From positions 1 to 49,919 of the forward strand of contig CANLYR010000035.1 in the NCBI GenBank assembly GCA_947495425.1: DNA of 49,919 bases, read 5' to 3'. The translations under genes were made by a program, and so were the position numbers. Positions 1-8,861 of the stretch are shown here, piece after piece. The notes below the pieces were generated by a model that did not search any database, was not told the origin of the DNA, and was given only the letters and a program-made list of their open reading frames with translations. The DNA is from an uncultured Aquimarina sp. (GTDB taxonomy: Bacteria > Bacteroidota > Bacteroidia > Flavobacteriales > Flavobacteriaceae). The stretch's first letter is position 1; each line of letters starts with the position of its first letter.

Positions 1-91
1 TCTTACAACTATCGAAAATCATTCAAAAAATAAACAAATTGAAATTAGCGTAGCTATTTTCTGAAAGTGCCTTACTAAAATATGGAATCAT

Positions 92-128
92 AAAAAAACC
101 GCTTTTATCCAATGTAAAGCGGTTTTTT
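92..128 (-). terminator. Terminator of the fadNAE operon
   Basis: An inverted repeat (AAAAAACCGCTTT, nine-base loop, AAAGCGGTTTTTT) sits about 50 bases past the fadE stop codon. It has T-runs on both strands, so it could also end a plus-strand transcript entering from the left. The first 90 bases of the window hold no gene that I can see. Confidence 0.85.
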
Positions 129-180
129 AAATCAAAATTAAACAACTCCCTAGTTTAGAGCCATAGAGTAGGCTTATACA

Positions 181-1998
181 TTATCCAATGAAATATCCGT
201 TTTCTTCAGCTATTTTATCAGCAATTTTAGTTCTTAAAGCAACAACATTAGGTTGGTTTGCATACTTAGTAAATCGTTTAAGACCCATAAGCATCATACG
301 TTGCTGATCACCTTCAGCAAAAGAAACAATAGCTTCTTTTCCTTTTTTGATAGCGATATCTACTGCATTATATAAATATAATTGACTCATTGCGATCTGC
401 GTCTCTTGAGCAGCTTCTCCAAAACGTTTTGCATTTTTCTCTGTACGTAGAATCGTGGATTCAGCCATATAGATTTCAATCAAAATATCAGAGGCAGCCA
501 TTAATAGTTGTTGGTGCTCTTCTAGTTTGGGGCCAAATTTTTGCATTGCAGCTCCGGCTACCATTAAAAATACTTTCTTCAATTTACCAACAATCTCTTT
601 TTCTTCGGCAAACAACTCAGAATAATCTGGCGTATCAAATGACGGAATACCTGTAAGTTCATCAGCAACCTTCATAGCTGGAGCCAAAAGATCAACGTGT
701 CCTTTCATTGCTTTCTTAACGAGCATACCTACTGCTAGCATACGGTTAATTTCATTGGTGCCTTCATAGATACGAGAAATACGAGCATCTCTCCAAGCAG
801 ACTCCATAGGAGTATCGGCAGAGAATCCCATACCTCCAAAAATTTGTACACCTTCATCGGTACAGTTTTGTACATCTTCAGAAACAGCAACTTTAAGAAT
901 AGAACATTCTATTGCATATTCTTCAACACCTTTGAGCTCTGCTTCTTGATGCGAGTTTCCTTCCGCTTGACGGATAGCAATTCTATCTTCGATATTTTTT
1001 GCAGCTCTATAACTAGCGGATTCATCAGCATACGTATTCGTAGCCATTTCTGCAATTTTTGCTTTAATTGCACCAAAATTTATAATTGGAGTCTTAAACT
1101 GAATACGCTCATTCGCATATTTCGTAGCTTCATTTATTACTCGGCGTTGAGCGTCAAGACATGCGGCTGCTAGTTTAATACGTCCTACATTAAGTGCATT
1201 CATTGCAATTTTGAATCCATTACCTCTTTCAGAAAGCATATTTTCTACAGGTACTTTGGTATCACTAAAGAACACCTGACGCGTAGAAGAGGAGTGTATA
1301 CCCAACTTTTTTTCTTCTTCTCCTAAAGTAATTCCATTTGAATTTTCTGGATCATATTCTACAATAAATCCAGTAATGTTTTTATCATCTTCGATACGAG
1401 CAAAAACAATCATTAAATTACAGAATCCAGCATTAGAGATCCACATTTTTTGACCAGAAATCAAATAATGCTTTCCATCATCTGATAAAACAGCTTTGGT
1501 TTTCCCCGAGTTTGCATCTGATCCAGCACCTGGTTCGGTTAAACAATAGGCTCCCATCCATTCGCCTGTCGCCAGTTTAGAAACATATTTTTTCTTTTGC
1601 TCTTCATTACCATACAAAGAGATTGGCATAGTACCAATTCCTGTATGTGCTCCAAATGCTGTGCTGAAGGATCCGGTAGCTCCAGAAATATAATCACAGA
1701 CCAACATTGTTGATACAAATCCCATCCCCAGACCTTCGTATGCTTCGGGAACGGCAACGCCTAAAAGACCAAGCTCTCCAGCTTTTTTCATACATGCTTC
1801 TGTGTATGCATAATCTTTGGATTCAAATCTTTCCCAATGTGCCCATAGTTCTCGGTCAACAAATTCTTTTGCGCTATCACGCATCATTTTTTGCTCCTCA
1901 GAAAAATCTTCTGGAGTAAATACATCTTCAGCTTTGGTTTCTTTGACAAGGAATTGTCCTCCTCTAAGAATTTCTTTATTCATAGTTTCTGTACTCAT
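181..1998 (-). CDS. fadE: Acyl-CoA dehydrogenase (FadE type)
   Basis: FAD-dependent acyl-CoA dehydrogenase, 605 aa, catalysing the first oxidation of beta-oxidation (acyl-CoA to trans-2-enoyl-CoA). Seen: an N-terminal helical domain (about residues 35-150), the middle-domain motif YCLTEPGAGSD near residue 155, and the C-terminal IFGGMGF and IYEGTNEINRM motifs near 385-415. The Glu of YEGTNEI is the catalytic base in this branch of the family. About 180 further residues follow, as in Bacillus FadE (about 594 aa) and unlike the 380-aa short-chain enzymes. It is the last gene of marR-fadN-fadA-fadE and is followed by a strong terminator. The start at 1998 (MSTETMNKE) is used; an internal Met six codons on is an alternative. 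The electron acceptor is presumably ETF, which is not encoded here. Confidence 0.93.
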   Translation of the reverse strand: MSTETMNKEILRGGQFLVKETKAEDVFTPEDFSEEQKMMRDSAKEFVDRELWAHWERFESKDYAYTEACMKKAGELGLLGVAVPEAYEGLGMGFVSTMLVCDYISGATGSFSTAFGAHTGIGTMPISLYGNEEQKKKYVSKLATGEWMGAYCLTEPGAGSDANSGKTKAVLSDDGKHYLISGQKMWISNAGFCNLMIVFARIEDDKNITGFIVEYDPENSNGITLGEEEKKLGIHSSSTRQVFFSDTKVPVENMLSERGNGFKIAMNALNVGRIKLAAACLDAQRRVINEATKYANERIQFKTPIINFGAIKAKIAEMATNTYADESASYRAAKNIEDRIAIRQAEGNSHQEAELKGVEEYAIECSILKVAVSEDVQNCTDEGVQIFGGMGFSADTPMESAWRDARISRIYEGTNEINRMLAVGMLVKKAMKGHVDLLAPAMKVADELTGIPSFDTPDYSELFAEEKEIVGKLKKVFLMVAGAAMQKFGPKLEEHQQLLMAASDILIEIYMAESTILRTEKNAKRFGEAAQETQIAMSQLYLYNAVDIAIKKGKEAIVSFAEGDQQRMMLMGLKRFTKYANQPNVVALRTKIADKIAEENGYFIG

Positions 1999-2105
1999 TT
2001 TTTTATAAAATTTTAGTAGTTGGTATCAAGTAATTAGCAAAAAGTTAGAATACACATTTATTACTACTTTGTACTTAATACGCTATACGCTTTAGTTAAT
2101 TCTAA

Positions 2106-3296
2106 TTAGTTTAAAAATTCAAAAATACCTGCCGCACCTTGTCCGGTACCAACACACATGGTTACCATTCCATATTTACCTTTCATGTCGCGTTTACGCA
2201 TTTCGTCAAACAACTGAACTGAAAGTTTGCCTCCTGTACATCCTAGTGGATGACCTAAGGCTATCGCACCACCGTTTACATTTACAATATCTTGATTGAT
2301 ATCAAGTTCGCGCATTACTGCAAGCGATTGTGATGCAAAGGCTTCGTTGAGTTCTATAAGTTCGATATCATTTTGTTGTAATCCTGCTTGTTTTAAAGCT
2401 TTTGGAATAGCTTTTACGGGGCCTATACCCATAATTCTTGGTTCTACGCCTGCAGCTGCATAGTTTACAAGTCTAGCAATAGGTTCTAGGTTTAATTCTT
2501 TTACCATATTTTCGCTCATTACCATTACAAAAGCTGCACCATCACTCATCTGAGATGAATTACCGGCAGTTACACTACCTCCAGCAGCAAAAACAGGTCT
2601 CAATTTACCTAGTATTTCTTTGGTTGTGCCTGCACGTGGTCCTTCATCTTTGGTCACCGTGTATGATTTTGTTGCTTTTTTTCCGTTTTCATCAACATAA
2701 ACCTGTTCAACGTTTATAGGAACGATTTGATCTTGAAAACGATCTTCTGCTTGTGCTTTTAGGGCTTTCATATGTGAGTTATAGGCAAACTCATCTTGAT
2801 CTTCACGTGATACTTTGAATTGCTGTGCTACTGCTTCAGCAGTATTACCCATCCCCCAATAATAATCTTCATGCCCTGATTTGGCCAGATCATAATTAAG
2901 TTCTGTTTTATATCCGGTCATAGGAACAGAACTCATGCTTTCTGCACCACCTGCGATAATGCAATCTGCCATACCTGCTTGTATTTTTGCAGTTGCTATT
3001 CCGATAGTTTCTATTCCTGCAGAACAAAATCTATTTACCGTTACACCTGGTACATCAACAGATTCTAATCCCATTAAAGAGATTAAACGTGCCATATTTA
3101 ATCCTTGAGATCCTTCTGGCATCGCATTACCTACAATAACATCATCAATACGAGACTTGTCAAGGTTAGGTAATTCCTTCATCATGTGTTGAATGGTTTC
3201 GGCAGCCAATTCATCTGTTCTTTTGAACCTAAATACTCCGCGAGGTGCTTTTCCTACGGCTGTTCTATATGCTTTTACTATATATGCTGTTTTCAT
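2106..3296 (-). CDS. fadA: Acetyl-CoA C-acyltransferase (thiolase)
   Basis: 3-ketoacyl-CoA thiolase, 396 aa, performing the last step of beta-oxidation (3-ketoacyl-CoA + CoA to acetyl-CoA + shortened acyl-CoA). Seen: the acyl-accepting Cys91 in NRFCSAGIET, the His of GGAIALGHPLGCTGG near residue 348, and the second catalytic Cys in the C-terminal MCVGTGQGAAG motif. The length is normal for the family. It lies between fadN (78 bases upstream) and fadE (107 bases downstream), all on one strand, so the three enzymes probably share a transcript. Thiolases of this type can also act in acetoacetyl-CoA synthesis, but the neighbours argue for degradation. Confidence 0.95.
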   Translation of the reverse strand: MKTAYIVKAYRTAVGKAPRGVFRFKRTDELAAETIQHMMKELPNLDKSRIDDVIVGNAMPEGSQGLNMARLISLMGLESVDVPGVTVNRFCSAGIETIGIATAKIQAGMADCIIAGGAESMSSVPMTGYKTELNYDLAKSGHEDYYWGMGNTAEAVAQQFKVSREDQDEFAYNSHMKALKAQAEDRFQDQIVPINVEQVYVDENGKKATKSYTVTKDEGPRAGTTKEILGKLRPVFAAGGSVTAGNSSQMSDGAAFVMVMSENMVKELNLEPIARLVNYAAAGVEPRIMGIGPVKAIPKALKQAGLQQNDIELIELNEAFASQSLAVMRELDINQDIVNVNGGAIALGHPLGCTGGKLSVQLFDEMRKRDMKGKYGMVTMCVGTGQGAAGIFEFLN

Positions 3297-3374
3297 TTTT
3301 TTTAGATTTTTAGATTATTTGATTTTTAGACTGGTTGGATATCTATTATGCTTGCAATCCAACGATCTAGTAAT

Positions 3375-5780
3375 CTAATTACGTAATGGTTTTCCTTTTT
3401 TCAACATATGCTCGATACGTTCAAGAGTTTTACGTTCTGTACATAACGAAAGGAATGCTTCACGCTCTAGATCTAGCAAATATTGTTCGGTTACTAGAGT
3501 TGGTTCTGATAAATCTCCACCCGCCATTACATATCCGAGTTTGTTTGCAATTTTTTGATCGTGTTCAGAAATGTATTTACTGGCTTCCATAGCATCTGTA
3601 CCTACTAAAAACATTCCTAATGCTTGTTTACCAAGTACCTTTACATCCTTACGACGAGGAGGTTGTGTGTATCCTTGTTCTGCTATTAATTTTGCATGTG
3701 CTTTTGCAGTTGCGATCTGGCGATCTTTATTCACGACTACGATATCCTTTCCTTTTTGTAATAGGTTAGTATCAAAAGCTTCGTATGCTGAAGTTGATAC
3801 TTTGGCCATACCAATAGTAAGGAAGTGTTCTTGAAGTACATTGAGTTCTACATCATCTTTCTTAAATAGATCTGAAGCTCTTAATGCCATTTCTTTAGAT
3901 CCACCGCCACCAGGGATAACACCTACACCAAATTCTACGAGCCCCATGTAGGTTTCTGCTGCTGCAACTACCTTATCTGCATGAAGTGATATTTCACATC
4001 CTCCTCCAAGTGCCATGCCATGAGGGGCTACAACTGTAGGAATGGCAGAGTAACGCATACGCATCATAGAGTCTTGAAAATATTTAATTGCCATGTTAAG
4101 CTCATCATATTCTTGCTCAACGGCCATCATAAAGATCATTCCGATATTGGCTCCTACAGAGAAATTTGCAGCTTGATTACCAACAACCAATCCTTGAAAG
4201 TCTTTTTCAGCAATATCTATGGCTTTATTAAGTCCTGCAAGTACATCTCCACCAATGGTATTCATCTTACTTTGAAATTCTAGATTCAAAATACCATCAC
4301 CGAGATCCTCTACAACAACACCGCTATTTTTAAATACTTCAGAAGATTTACGGATGTTGTCTAAAATGATAAATGCATCTTGTCCAGGAACTTTTACTTG
4401 TTCTTTCTTAGGGATATCATAGTAATATGTAGCTCCTTCTTTTACAGCATAGAAAGAAGTATTTCCTGAGGCAATCATCTCGTTTACCCATGCTGCAGGT
4501 TCATATCCTTCTGCTTTCATGATTTCGATTCCTTTTTCTACACCTACTGCGTCCCAAATTTGAAAAGGACCATGTTCCCATCCAAAACCAGCTTTCATTG
4601 CATCATCAATTTTGTATAAATCATCTGTAATTTCGGGAATGCGATTAGATACATATGCAAATAATGCAGAAAAGGTTTTGCGATAAAACTCACCTGCTTT
4701 ATCTTTTCCGGAAATAAGTACTTTGAAACGATCAACTACTTTATCGATAGTTTTGGTCATTTCTAGCGTAGCAAAAGAAGCTTTTTTGCTTGCTCTATAT
4801 TCTAAAGTGTCTAAATCTAAAGATAGAATTTCTTTTTTTCCATCTGAAGTTACATTCTTTTTATAAAAACCTTGTTTAGTTTTACTCCCCAACCATTTAT
4901 TTTCCATCATGGTATCGATGAAGTCTGGAAGTTTAAACAGGTCATGGCGTTCATCATCTGGACAATTTTCAGCAATACCATTCGCTACATGTACGAGGGT
5001 GTCTAAGCCTACAACATCTACTGTTCGGAATGTTGCTGATTTAGGACGTCCAATAACCGGACCTGATAATTTATCAACCTCTTCTATGGTAAGTCCCATT
5101 TCTTTTACCATATGAAATAAACTCATAATGCTAAAAATCCCGATTCTATTACCAATAAATGCAGGAGTATCTTTTGCTACTACAGAGGTTTTTCCTAGAA
5201 ATTTTTCTCCATAACCATTCAAGAAATCTAAAACTTCTGGCGATGTATTAGGTCCTGGTATAATTTCAAATAATTTTAGGTAACGCGCAGGATTAAAGAA
5301 GTGCGTTCCGCAAAAATGTTTCTGGAAATCTTCACTTCTACCTTCGTTCATAAACTTGATAGGAATACCAGAGGTATTAGAGGTAATTAGTGTACCCGGG
5401 GTTCTATGCTTTTCGAGGTTTTCAAAAACTGATTTTTTAATATCAAGTCGTTCTACAACAACCTCTATGATCCAATCTACATCTCCAATTTTTGCTATAT
5501 CATCTTCGAGATTACCTGTAGTGATACGACTTGCAAATTTTTGATGATAAATAGGCGAGGGTTTGGATTTAAGAGCCGCTGTAAGTGCTTCATTTACGAG
5601 TCGATTACGAACTATTTTATCTTCTAGCGTTAGACCTTTTGCTTTTTCTTTGTCATTTAATTCTCTGGGAACGATGTCTAATAATAAGACTTCTACACCG
5701 ATATTAGCAAAATGACATGCAATACCCGACCCCATTATTCCTGAGCCGATGACTGCAACCTTTTTAATGATTCTTTTCAT
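3375..5780 (-). CDS. fadN: 3-hydroxyacyl-CoA dehydrogenase / enoyl-CoA hydratase (FadN type)
   Basis: Bifunctional beta-oxidation enzyme, 801 aa from the chosen start. The order is dehydrogenase first, hydratase last, which is FadN of Bacillus and the reverse of FadB of E. coli. Seen: an N-terminal Rossmann motif AVIGSGIMGSGIACHFAN, the HFFNPARYLKLFEIIPG and DTPAFIGNRIG motifs of 3HCDH enzymes, a second 3HCDH domain, and a C-terminal crotonase domain (about 530-730) with GMALGGGCEISLHAD and VEFGVGVIPGGGG. The open frame reaches 5828, but the Met at 5780 (MKRIIKKVAVIGSG) is the conserved start directly before the NAD site. The gene is preceded by marR and followed by fadA and fadE. Confidence 0.94.
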   Translation of the reverse strand: MKRIIKKVAVIGSGIMGSGIACHFANIGVEVLLLDIVPRELNDKEKAKGLTLEDKIVRNRLVNEALTAALKSKPSPIYHQKFASRITTGNLEDDIAKIGDVDWIIEVVVERLDIKKSVFENLEKHRTPGTLITSNTSGIPIKFMNEGRSEDFQKHFCGTHFFNPARYLKLFEIIPGPNTSPEVLDFLNGYGEKFLGKTSVVAKDTPAFIGNRIGIFSIMSLFHMVKEMGLTIEEVDKLSGPVIGRPKSATFRTVDVVGLDTLVHVANGIAENCPDDERHDLFKLPDFIDTMMENKWLGSKTKQGFYKKNVTSDGKKEILSLDLDTLEYRASKKASFATLEMTKTIDKVVDRFKVLISGKDKAGEFYRKTFSALFAYVSNRIPEITDDLYKIDDAMKAGFGWEHGPFQIWDAVGVEKGIEIMKAEGYEPAAWVNEMIASGNTSFYAVKEGATYYYDIPKKEQVKVPGQDAFIILDNIRKSSEVFKNSGVVVEDLGDGILNLEFQSKMNTIGGDVLAGLNKAIDIAEKDFQGLVVGNQAANFSVGANIGMIFMMAVEQEYDELNMAIKYFQDSMMRMRYSAIPTVVAPHGMALGGGCEISLHADKVVAAAETYMGLVEFGVGVIPGGGGSKEMALRASDLFKKDDVELNVLQEHFLTIGMAKVSTSAYEAFDTNLLQKGKDIVVVNKDRQIATAKAHAKLIAEQGYTQPPRRKDVKVLGKQALGMFLVGTDAMEASKYISEHDQKIANKLGYVMAGGDLSEPTLVTEQYLLDLEREAFLSLCTERKTLERIEHMLKKGKPLRN

Positions 5781-5955
5781 CTGTGTTTTAAATTGTTTTT
5801 TTGTTGTCAGATAGAATTTACCAATCAAATATTACTACTATATCATGTACTATTCGTTATTGGCTCATTTCATTTTTTTACTTTATGTACTCGATACTAC
5901 TGCCTAGGGCAGACACAACGAGATTTGAATGCTCCGAGGCTAACTCAGAGGGTAT

Positions 5956-6414
5956 TTATTTGGGTGTTATTGATTCTTGTTTAAGATATATTTTTTTAGA
6001 GGCTATCATATCATTAATAATTTGAAATACTTCTAAAAAAACATCAAGTTTTTCCTTTGGAATGTGTTTTCTAACAGCATTATCAAAAGTAAAAACTACT
6101 TCTTTAGAGAAGTTACGCATTTCTACACCAAATGGTGTTAAATAAATTAAAACACCACGACCATCTTGGGGATTTTTTTTTCTAAAAATCAACCCTTTTT
6201 CTTCCATAGTTTTCAAAGTGCGCGATAGGCTAGTGGCTTCCATTCCCATTTTAGGGCCTAATGAAGTAGAAGGGGTGCCACTTTCTGGATCTATACTCAA
6301 TAATGCAAATCCAGTAGCCATGGTACTTCCTTTTTTACCAGCTTCCTCATTATACATTTTGGCTACTGCCATCCATGTAGCTCTGAGTGCGTAATCGATT
6401 GTTTTTTCCCTCAT
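5956..6414 (-). CDS. MarR-family transcriptional regulator
   Basis: Winged-helix regulator, 152 aa. Seen: a helix-turn-helix around residues 52-78 (LGPKMGMEATSLSRTLKTME), followed by the wing with the MarR signature D-x-R (QDGRGVLIYLT) and a C-terminal dimerisation helix. It is the first gene of an operon with fadN, fadA and fadE, and a 24-bp near-perfect palindrome lies 32 bases upstream of its start. The same core occurs upstream of fadD. I infer autoregulation and control of the beta-oxidation block, with an acyl-CoA or fatty acid as likely effector; the effector cannot be read from the sequence. The 175 bases between this gene and fadN contain no other gene. Confidence 0.9.
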   Translation of the reverse strand: MREKTIDYALRATWMAVAKMYNEEAGKKGSTMATGFALLSIDPESGTPSTSLGPKMGMEATSLSRTLKTMEEKGLIFRKKNPQDGRGVLIYLTPFGVEMRNFSKEVVFTFDNAVRKHIPKEKLDVFLEVFQIINDMIASKKIYLKQESITPK

Positions 6415-6432
6415 TCATAAATTTTTGTGATG

Positions 6433-6440
6433 TAAAGGTA
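6433..6440 (-). promoter_or_regulatory. -7 element of the marR-fadNAE operon
   Basis: Read on the minus strand this is TACCTTTA, one base off the Bacteroidota TAnnTTTG consensus, 19 bases upstream of the marR start. The expected -33 region (about 6460-6463) falls inside the palindromic operator, so a bound repressor would block the promoter. Confidence 0.55.
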
Positions 6441-6445
6441 AGAAA

Positions 6446-6469
6446 ATTTATTATGCATGCATAGTAAAT
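6446..6469. promoter_or_regulatory. Palindromic operator upstream of marR
   Basis: A 24-bp palindrome with one mismatched pair, centred on TATGCATGCATA (6452-6463). MarR proteins bind palindromes of this size. The 17-base core TATTATGCATGCATAGT (6449-6465) recurs with one change upstream of fadD (8427-8443). Confidence 0.75.
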
Positions 6470-6521
6470 AATACAAAAATTTATGAATTAATGAAGTAAT
6501 TTACGTTTTTCTGGCGAATAA

Positions 6522-6552
6522 ATAAAAAAACTCCTCATAAAATGAGGAGTTT
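6522..6552 (-). terminator. Terminator of fadD
   Basis: A perfect 11-bp stem (AAACTCCTCAT / ATGAGGAGTTT) with a three-base loop, followed on the minus strand by a seven-T run. It lies about 55 bases past the fadD stop, so fadD is a separate transcript from the marR-fadNAE operon. Confidence 0.88.
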
Positions 6553-6605
6553 ACTGATTTTCTGTTAAGCTTGTATGCATTTTACATTAGAATCAGTGAA
6601 TTGAA

Positions 6606-8378
6606 TTAGCCATAAATTTTTGAATATAATGCTGCGTATTTTTCTTTTATTATTTTTCTTCTCAGTTTCATAGTAGGGGTGAGGTGACCGGCATCGATGC
6701 TCCACTCATCTGGTGTAAGCTCAAAACGTTTTACACGTTCCCATTTTCCAAACTTTTCATTATGTTCATCGATTTCTTCTTGATAGCGATCTATTACTAT
6801 TTGGTTGGATATCATTTCCTCATCAGAGTTTCCAAGTTGAAGCCCTTTGCGTTTTGCCCAATCTTTTAGAAATTCAAAATTTGGTTGTATAAATGCTGCA
6901 GGCATTTTTTCTCCTTCACCAATCACCATGATTTGTTCGATGAAACGTGACTGTTTCATTGCATTTTCTATTAATTGTGGGGCAACGTATTTACCACCGG
7001 AAGTTTTGAACATTTCTTTTTTACGATCTGTTATCTTTAAAAAACCTTCGTTATCAATTTCTCCTATATCACCGGTATGAAAATATCCATCTTTAAGCGC
7101 TTCTTTGGTTTTTTCTTCATCTTTGTAATACCCTTGCATCACTTGAGGTCCTTTTACCAGAATTTCTCCATCTTCAGCAATTTTCACTTCGGTATCCGGT
7201 AACATTCTACCTACGGTGCCTATTTTGAATCCTTTATCTCTTACGTCATTTACAGAAATAACAGGTGAAGTCTCTGTGAGACCATATCCTTCCATTACCG
7301 GTAGTCCTGCGGCATTAAAAACTCTGGCTAATCTTGGTTGTAGAGCAGCACTACCGGAAGCAATTACTTTCATATTATTTCCTAAGGCTTCCTGCCATTT
7401 ACTGAATATAAGCTTTCTGGCAATGCTTAGTTTTTTTTCATACCACCAACCATTTGCTCCATAAGGTTCATATTGTAACCCTAATTCTACCGCCCAAAAG
7501 AACAATTTCTTTTTAATACCTGTAAGATCGGCACCTTTTGCAATAATTTTGTCGTATACTTTTTCTAATAAACGTGGAACCGCAGTCATTACATCCGGCT
7601 TGATTTCTTTGAGGTTATCACTAATTGTCTCAAGAGATTCTGCAAAATATATGGACACGCCACAGTATTGATAAAAATACATGGTCATTCTTTCATAAAT
7701 ATGACAAACGGGTAAAAAGCTCAACGCTTTACTATTGCCACTTTCTAGAGGAAATCGAGTCGAACTAGCTAAGGCATTACTTACGATATTTTTGTGGCTA
7801 AGCATTACACCTTTAGGTCTTCCTGTTGTTCCAGATGTATATATTAGAGTGGCAAGATCATCTTCTTTAATCGAAGCCATGATTTTTTCAACTTCTTCCT
7901 GATTACTTTCCTCTTTGCCAAGCTCTAGGACTTCGTTCCAACTCTTACATCCGTTAACGTCGTTAAATGAGTATACATCTTTTAATGAAGGTACATTTGC
8001 CTGAATATTTTTTACTTTTTGATATACCTCTTCATCTGAAACAAAGCAATAAACCGATTCTGAATGATTTAATACATATTCGTAATCTTCTTGAGAGATC
8101 GTTGGATAAATAGGAACATCTTGAGCTCCTGTTTGTAGAACACCTATATCAGTAATATTCCATTCTGACCTGTTATTGGATGATATGATTGCTACTTTAT
8201 CATTTGGTTTTACACCTAAGCGTAATAAACCGCGACTAATTTGATTAGCTTTTTCTACATATGCTGCAGAAGAAGTGGCTACCCATTTGCCATCGTATTT
8301 GGTTATTAAAGCTTTGTCTAAATTAAATTTTTTTAGTTGATAGTGTGGGAAATCAAATAGTCTAGTAATTGTTGTCAT
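6606..8378 (-). CDS. fadD: Long-chain acyl-CoA synthetase (AMP-forming)
   Basis: AMP-binding fatty-acid CoA ligase, 590 aa, which activates fatty acids with ATP and CoA before beta-oxidation. Seen: the P-loop LIYTSGTTGRPKGVMLSHKN near residue 180, the adenylate motif MEGYGLTETSP near 365, the hinge/ATP motif YFHTGDIGEID near 435, and the fatty-acyl signature around DRKKEMFKTSGGKYVAPQ with the C-terminal catalytic-Lys region. The length suits the bacterial FAA1/LACS-like branch. The gene is monocistronic, with its own terminator and an operator-like site at 8424-8447 matching the one before marR. The symbol is by function; exact chain-length preference is unknown. Confidence 0.92.
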   Translation of the reverse strand: MTTITRLFDFPHYQLKKFNLDKALITKYDGKWVATSSAAYVEKANQISRGLLRLGVKPNDKVAIISSNNRSEWNITDIGVLQTGAQDVPIYPTISQEDYEYVLNHSESVYCFVSDEEVYQKVKNIQANVPSLKDVYSFNDVNGCKSWNEVLELGKEESNQEEVEKIMASIKEDDLATLIYTSGTTGRPKGVMLSHKNIVSNALASSTRFPLESGNSKALSFLPVCHIYERMTMYFYQYCGVSIYFAESLETISDNLKEIKPDVMTAVPRLLEKVYDKIIAKGADLTGIKKKLFFWAVELGLQYEPYGANGWWYEKKLSIARKLIFSKWQEALGNNMKVIASGSAALQPRLARVFNAAGLPVMEGYGLTETSPVISVNDVRDKGFKIGTVGRMLPDTEVKIAEDGEILVKGPQVMQGYYKDEEKTKEALKDGYFHTGDIGEIDNEGFLKITDRKKEMFKTSGGKYVAPQLIENAMKQSRFIEQIMVIGEGEKMPAAFIQPNFEFLKDWAKRKGLQLGNSDEEMISNQIVIDRYQEEIDEHNEKFGKWERVKRFELTPDEWSIDAGHLTPTMKLRRKIIKEKYAALYSKIYG

Positions 8379-8423
8379 ATGTTGTTTTAAAATATTTTTT
8401 AATAGTATTTGAGAGTTTCAAAT

Positions 8424-8447
8424 AACTATTATGCGTGCATAGTTTCG
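8424..8447. promoter_or_regulatory. Putative MarR operator upstream of fadD
   Basis: Contains TATTATGCGTGCATAGT (8427-8443), which differs from the marR-upstream site in one base (G for A at the centre) and has the same orientation. The outer arms are less symmetric than at marR. On the minus strand it lies between a TTTG and a degenerate -7 (GTTATTTG), where a repressor would interfere. Confidence 0.65.
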
Positions 8448-8487
8448 CAAATTATAAAAAATCTAATAATACACAACTCTAATATAT

Positions 8488-8518
8488 AAAAAAAGGAGTT
8501 GTAATTTGATAACTCCTT
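8488..8518 (-). terminator. Orphan minus-strand terminator-like hairpin
   Basis: AAGGAGTT / AACTCCTT (8 bp) with a ten-base loop, followed on the minus strand by seven T. It lies about 110 bases upstream of fadD and has no annotated gene before it on that strand, so it would end an unknown short transcript or attenuate fadD read-through. Confidence 0.5.
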
Positions 8519-8613
8519 AATAAATTATTCATTTTCTTACAGAATAATAGATTTACTAGTTGTCAAAATGTATTTATTAGTTTTTAGTATTCAAAATACA
8601 ATGATTCTATGTA

Positions 8614-8676
8614 TTATTTTTCAAATTTCTGATCTGGACTTCGATTTATGTGCTCAATCAAGTTTTTTGAGTTCAT
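8614..8676 (-). other. Possible 20-residue ORF
   Basis: ATG at 8676, stop at 8614, encoding the peptide MNSKNLIEHINRSPDQKFEK. Its composition is protein-like (amphipathic, charged) and a terminator-like hairpin follows about 100 bases downstream. I do not recognise it. It could be a tiny protein, the start of a decayed gene, or chance. Confidence 0.2.
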
Positions 8677-8861
8677 AATATTAGTATTTAGAGTAAAAAA
8701 TTTAACTTTTATTAAGAATTATACTAGTTCATATGCAGGTTTTTTGACCGAAAAATAAAGTTTAGTAGCTAATTTTGTTAACTATAAATTAAATTTTGGA
8801 TTGAACAAAATAAATGCTGTAAGCAAAAGTACTTTTAGCAGAAATCTAAAATCGTTAAGTA

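Larger units (their letters stand above)
8448..8861. other. AT-rich intergenic region upstream of fadD and the DUF4136 gene
   Basis: This gap of over 400 bases holds no long reading frame. It contains the upstream regions of two divergent genes. It also has a minus-strand hairpin with a T-run (8488-8518) that no known gene explains, and a 20-codon minus-strand reading frame (8614-8676). I see no RNA gene of a known family. Confidence 0.5.

Noticed and set aside
844..1173. 109-codon plus-strand frame opposite fadE
   Set aside because: It is the antisense shadow of a strongly conserved gene, with a Phe/Ser/Ile-rich composition typical of reverse frames.
5900..5950. Slightly GC-richer patch with a small hairpin between marR and fadN
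   Set aside because: The stem is only five bp, there is no T-run and no known regulatory RNA; probably chance.
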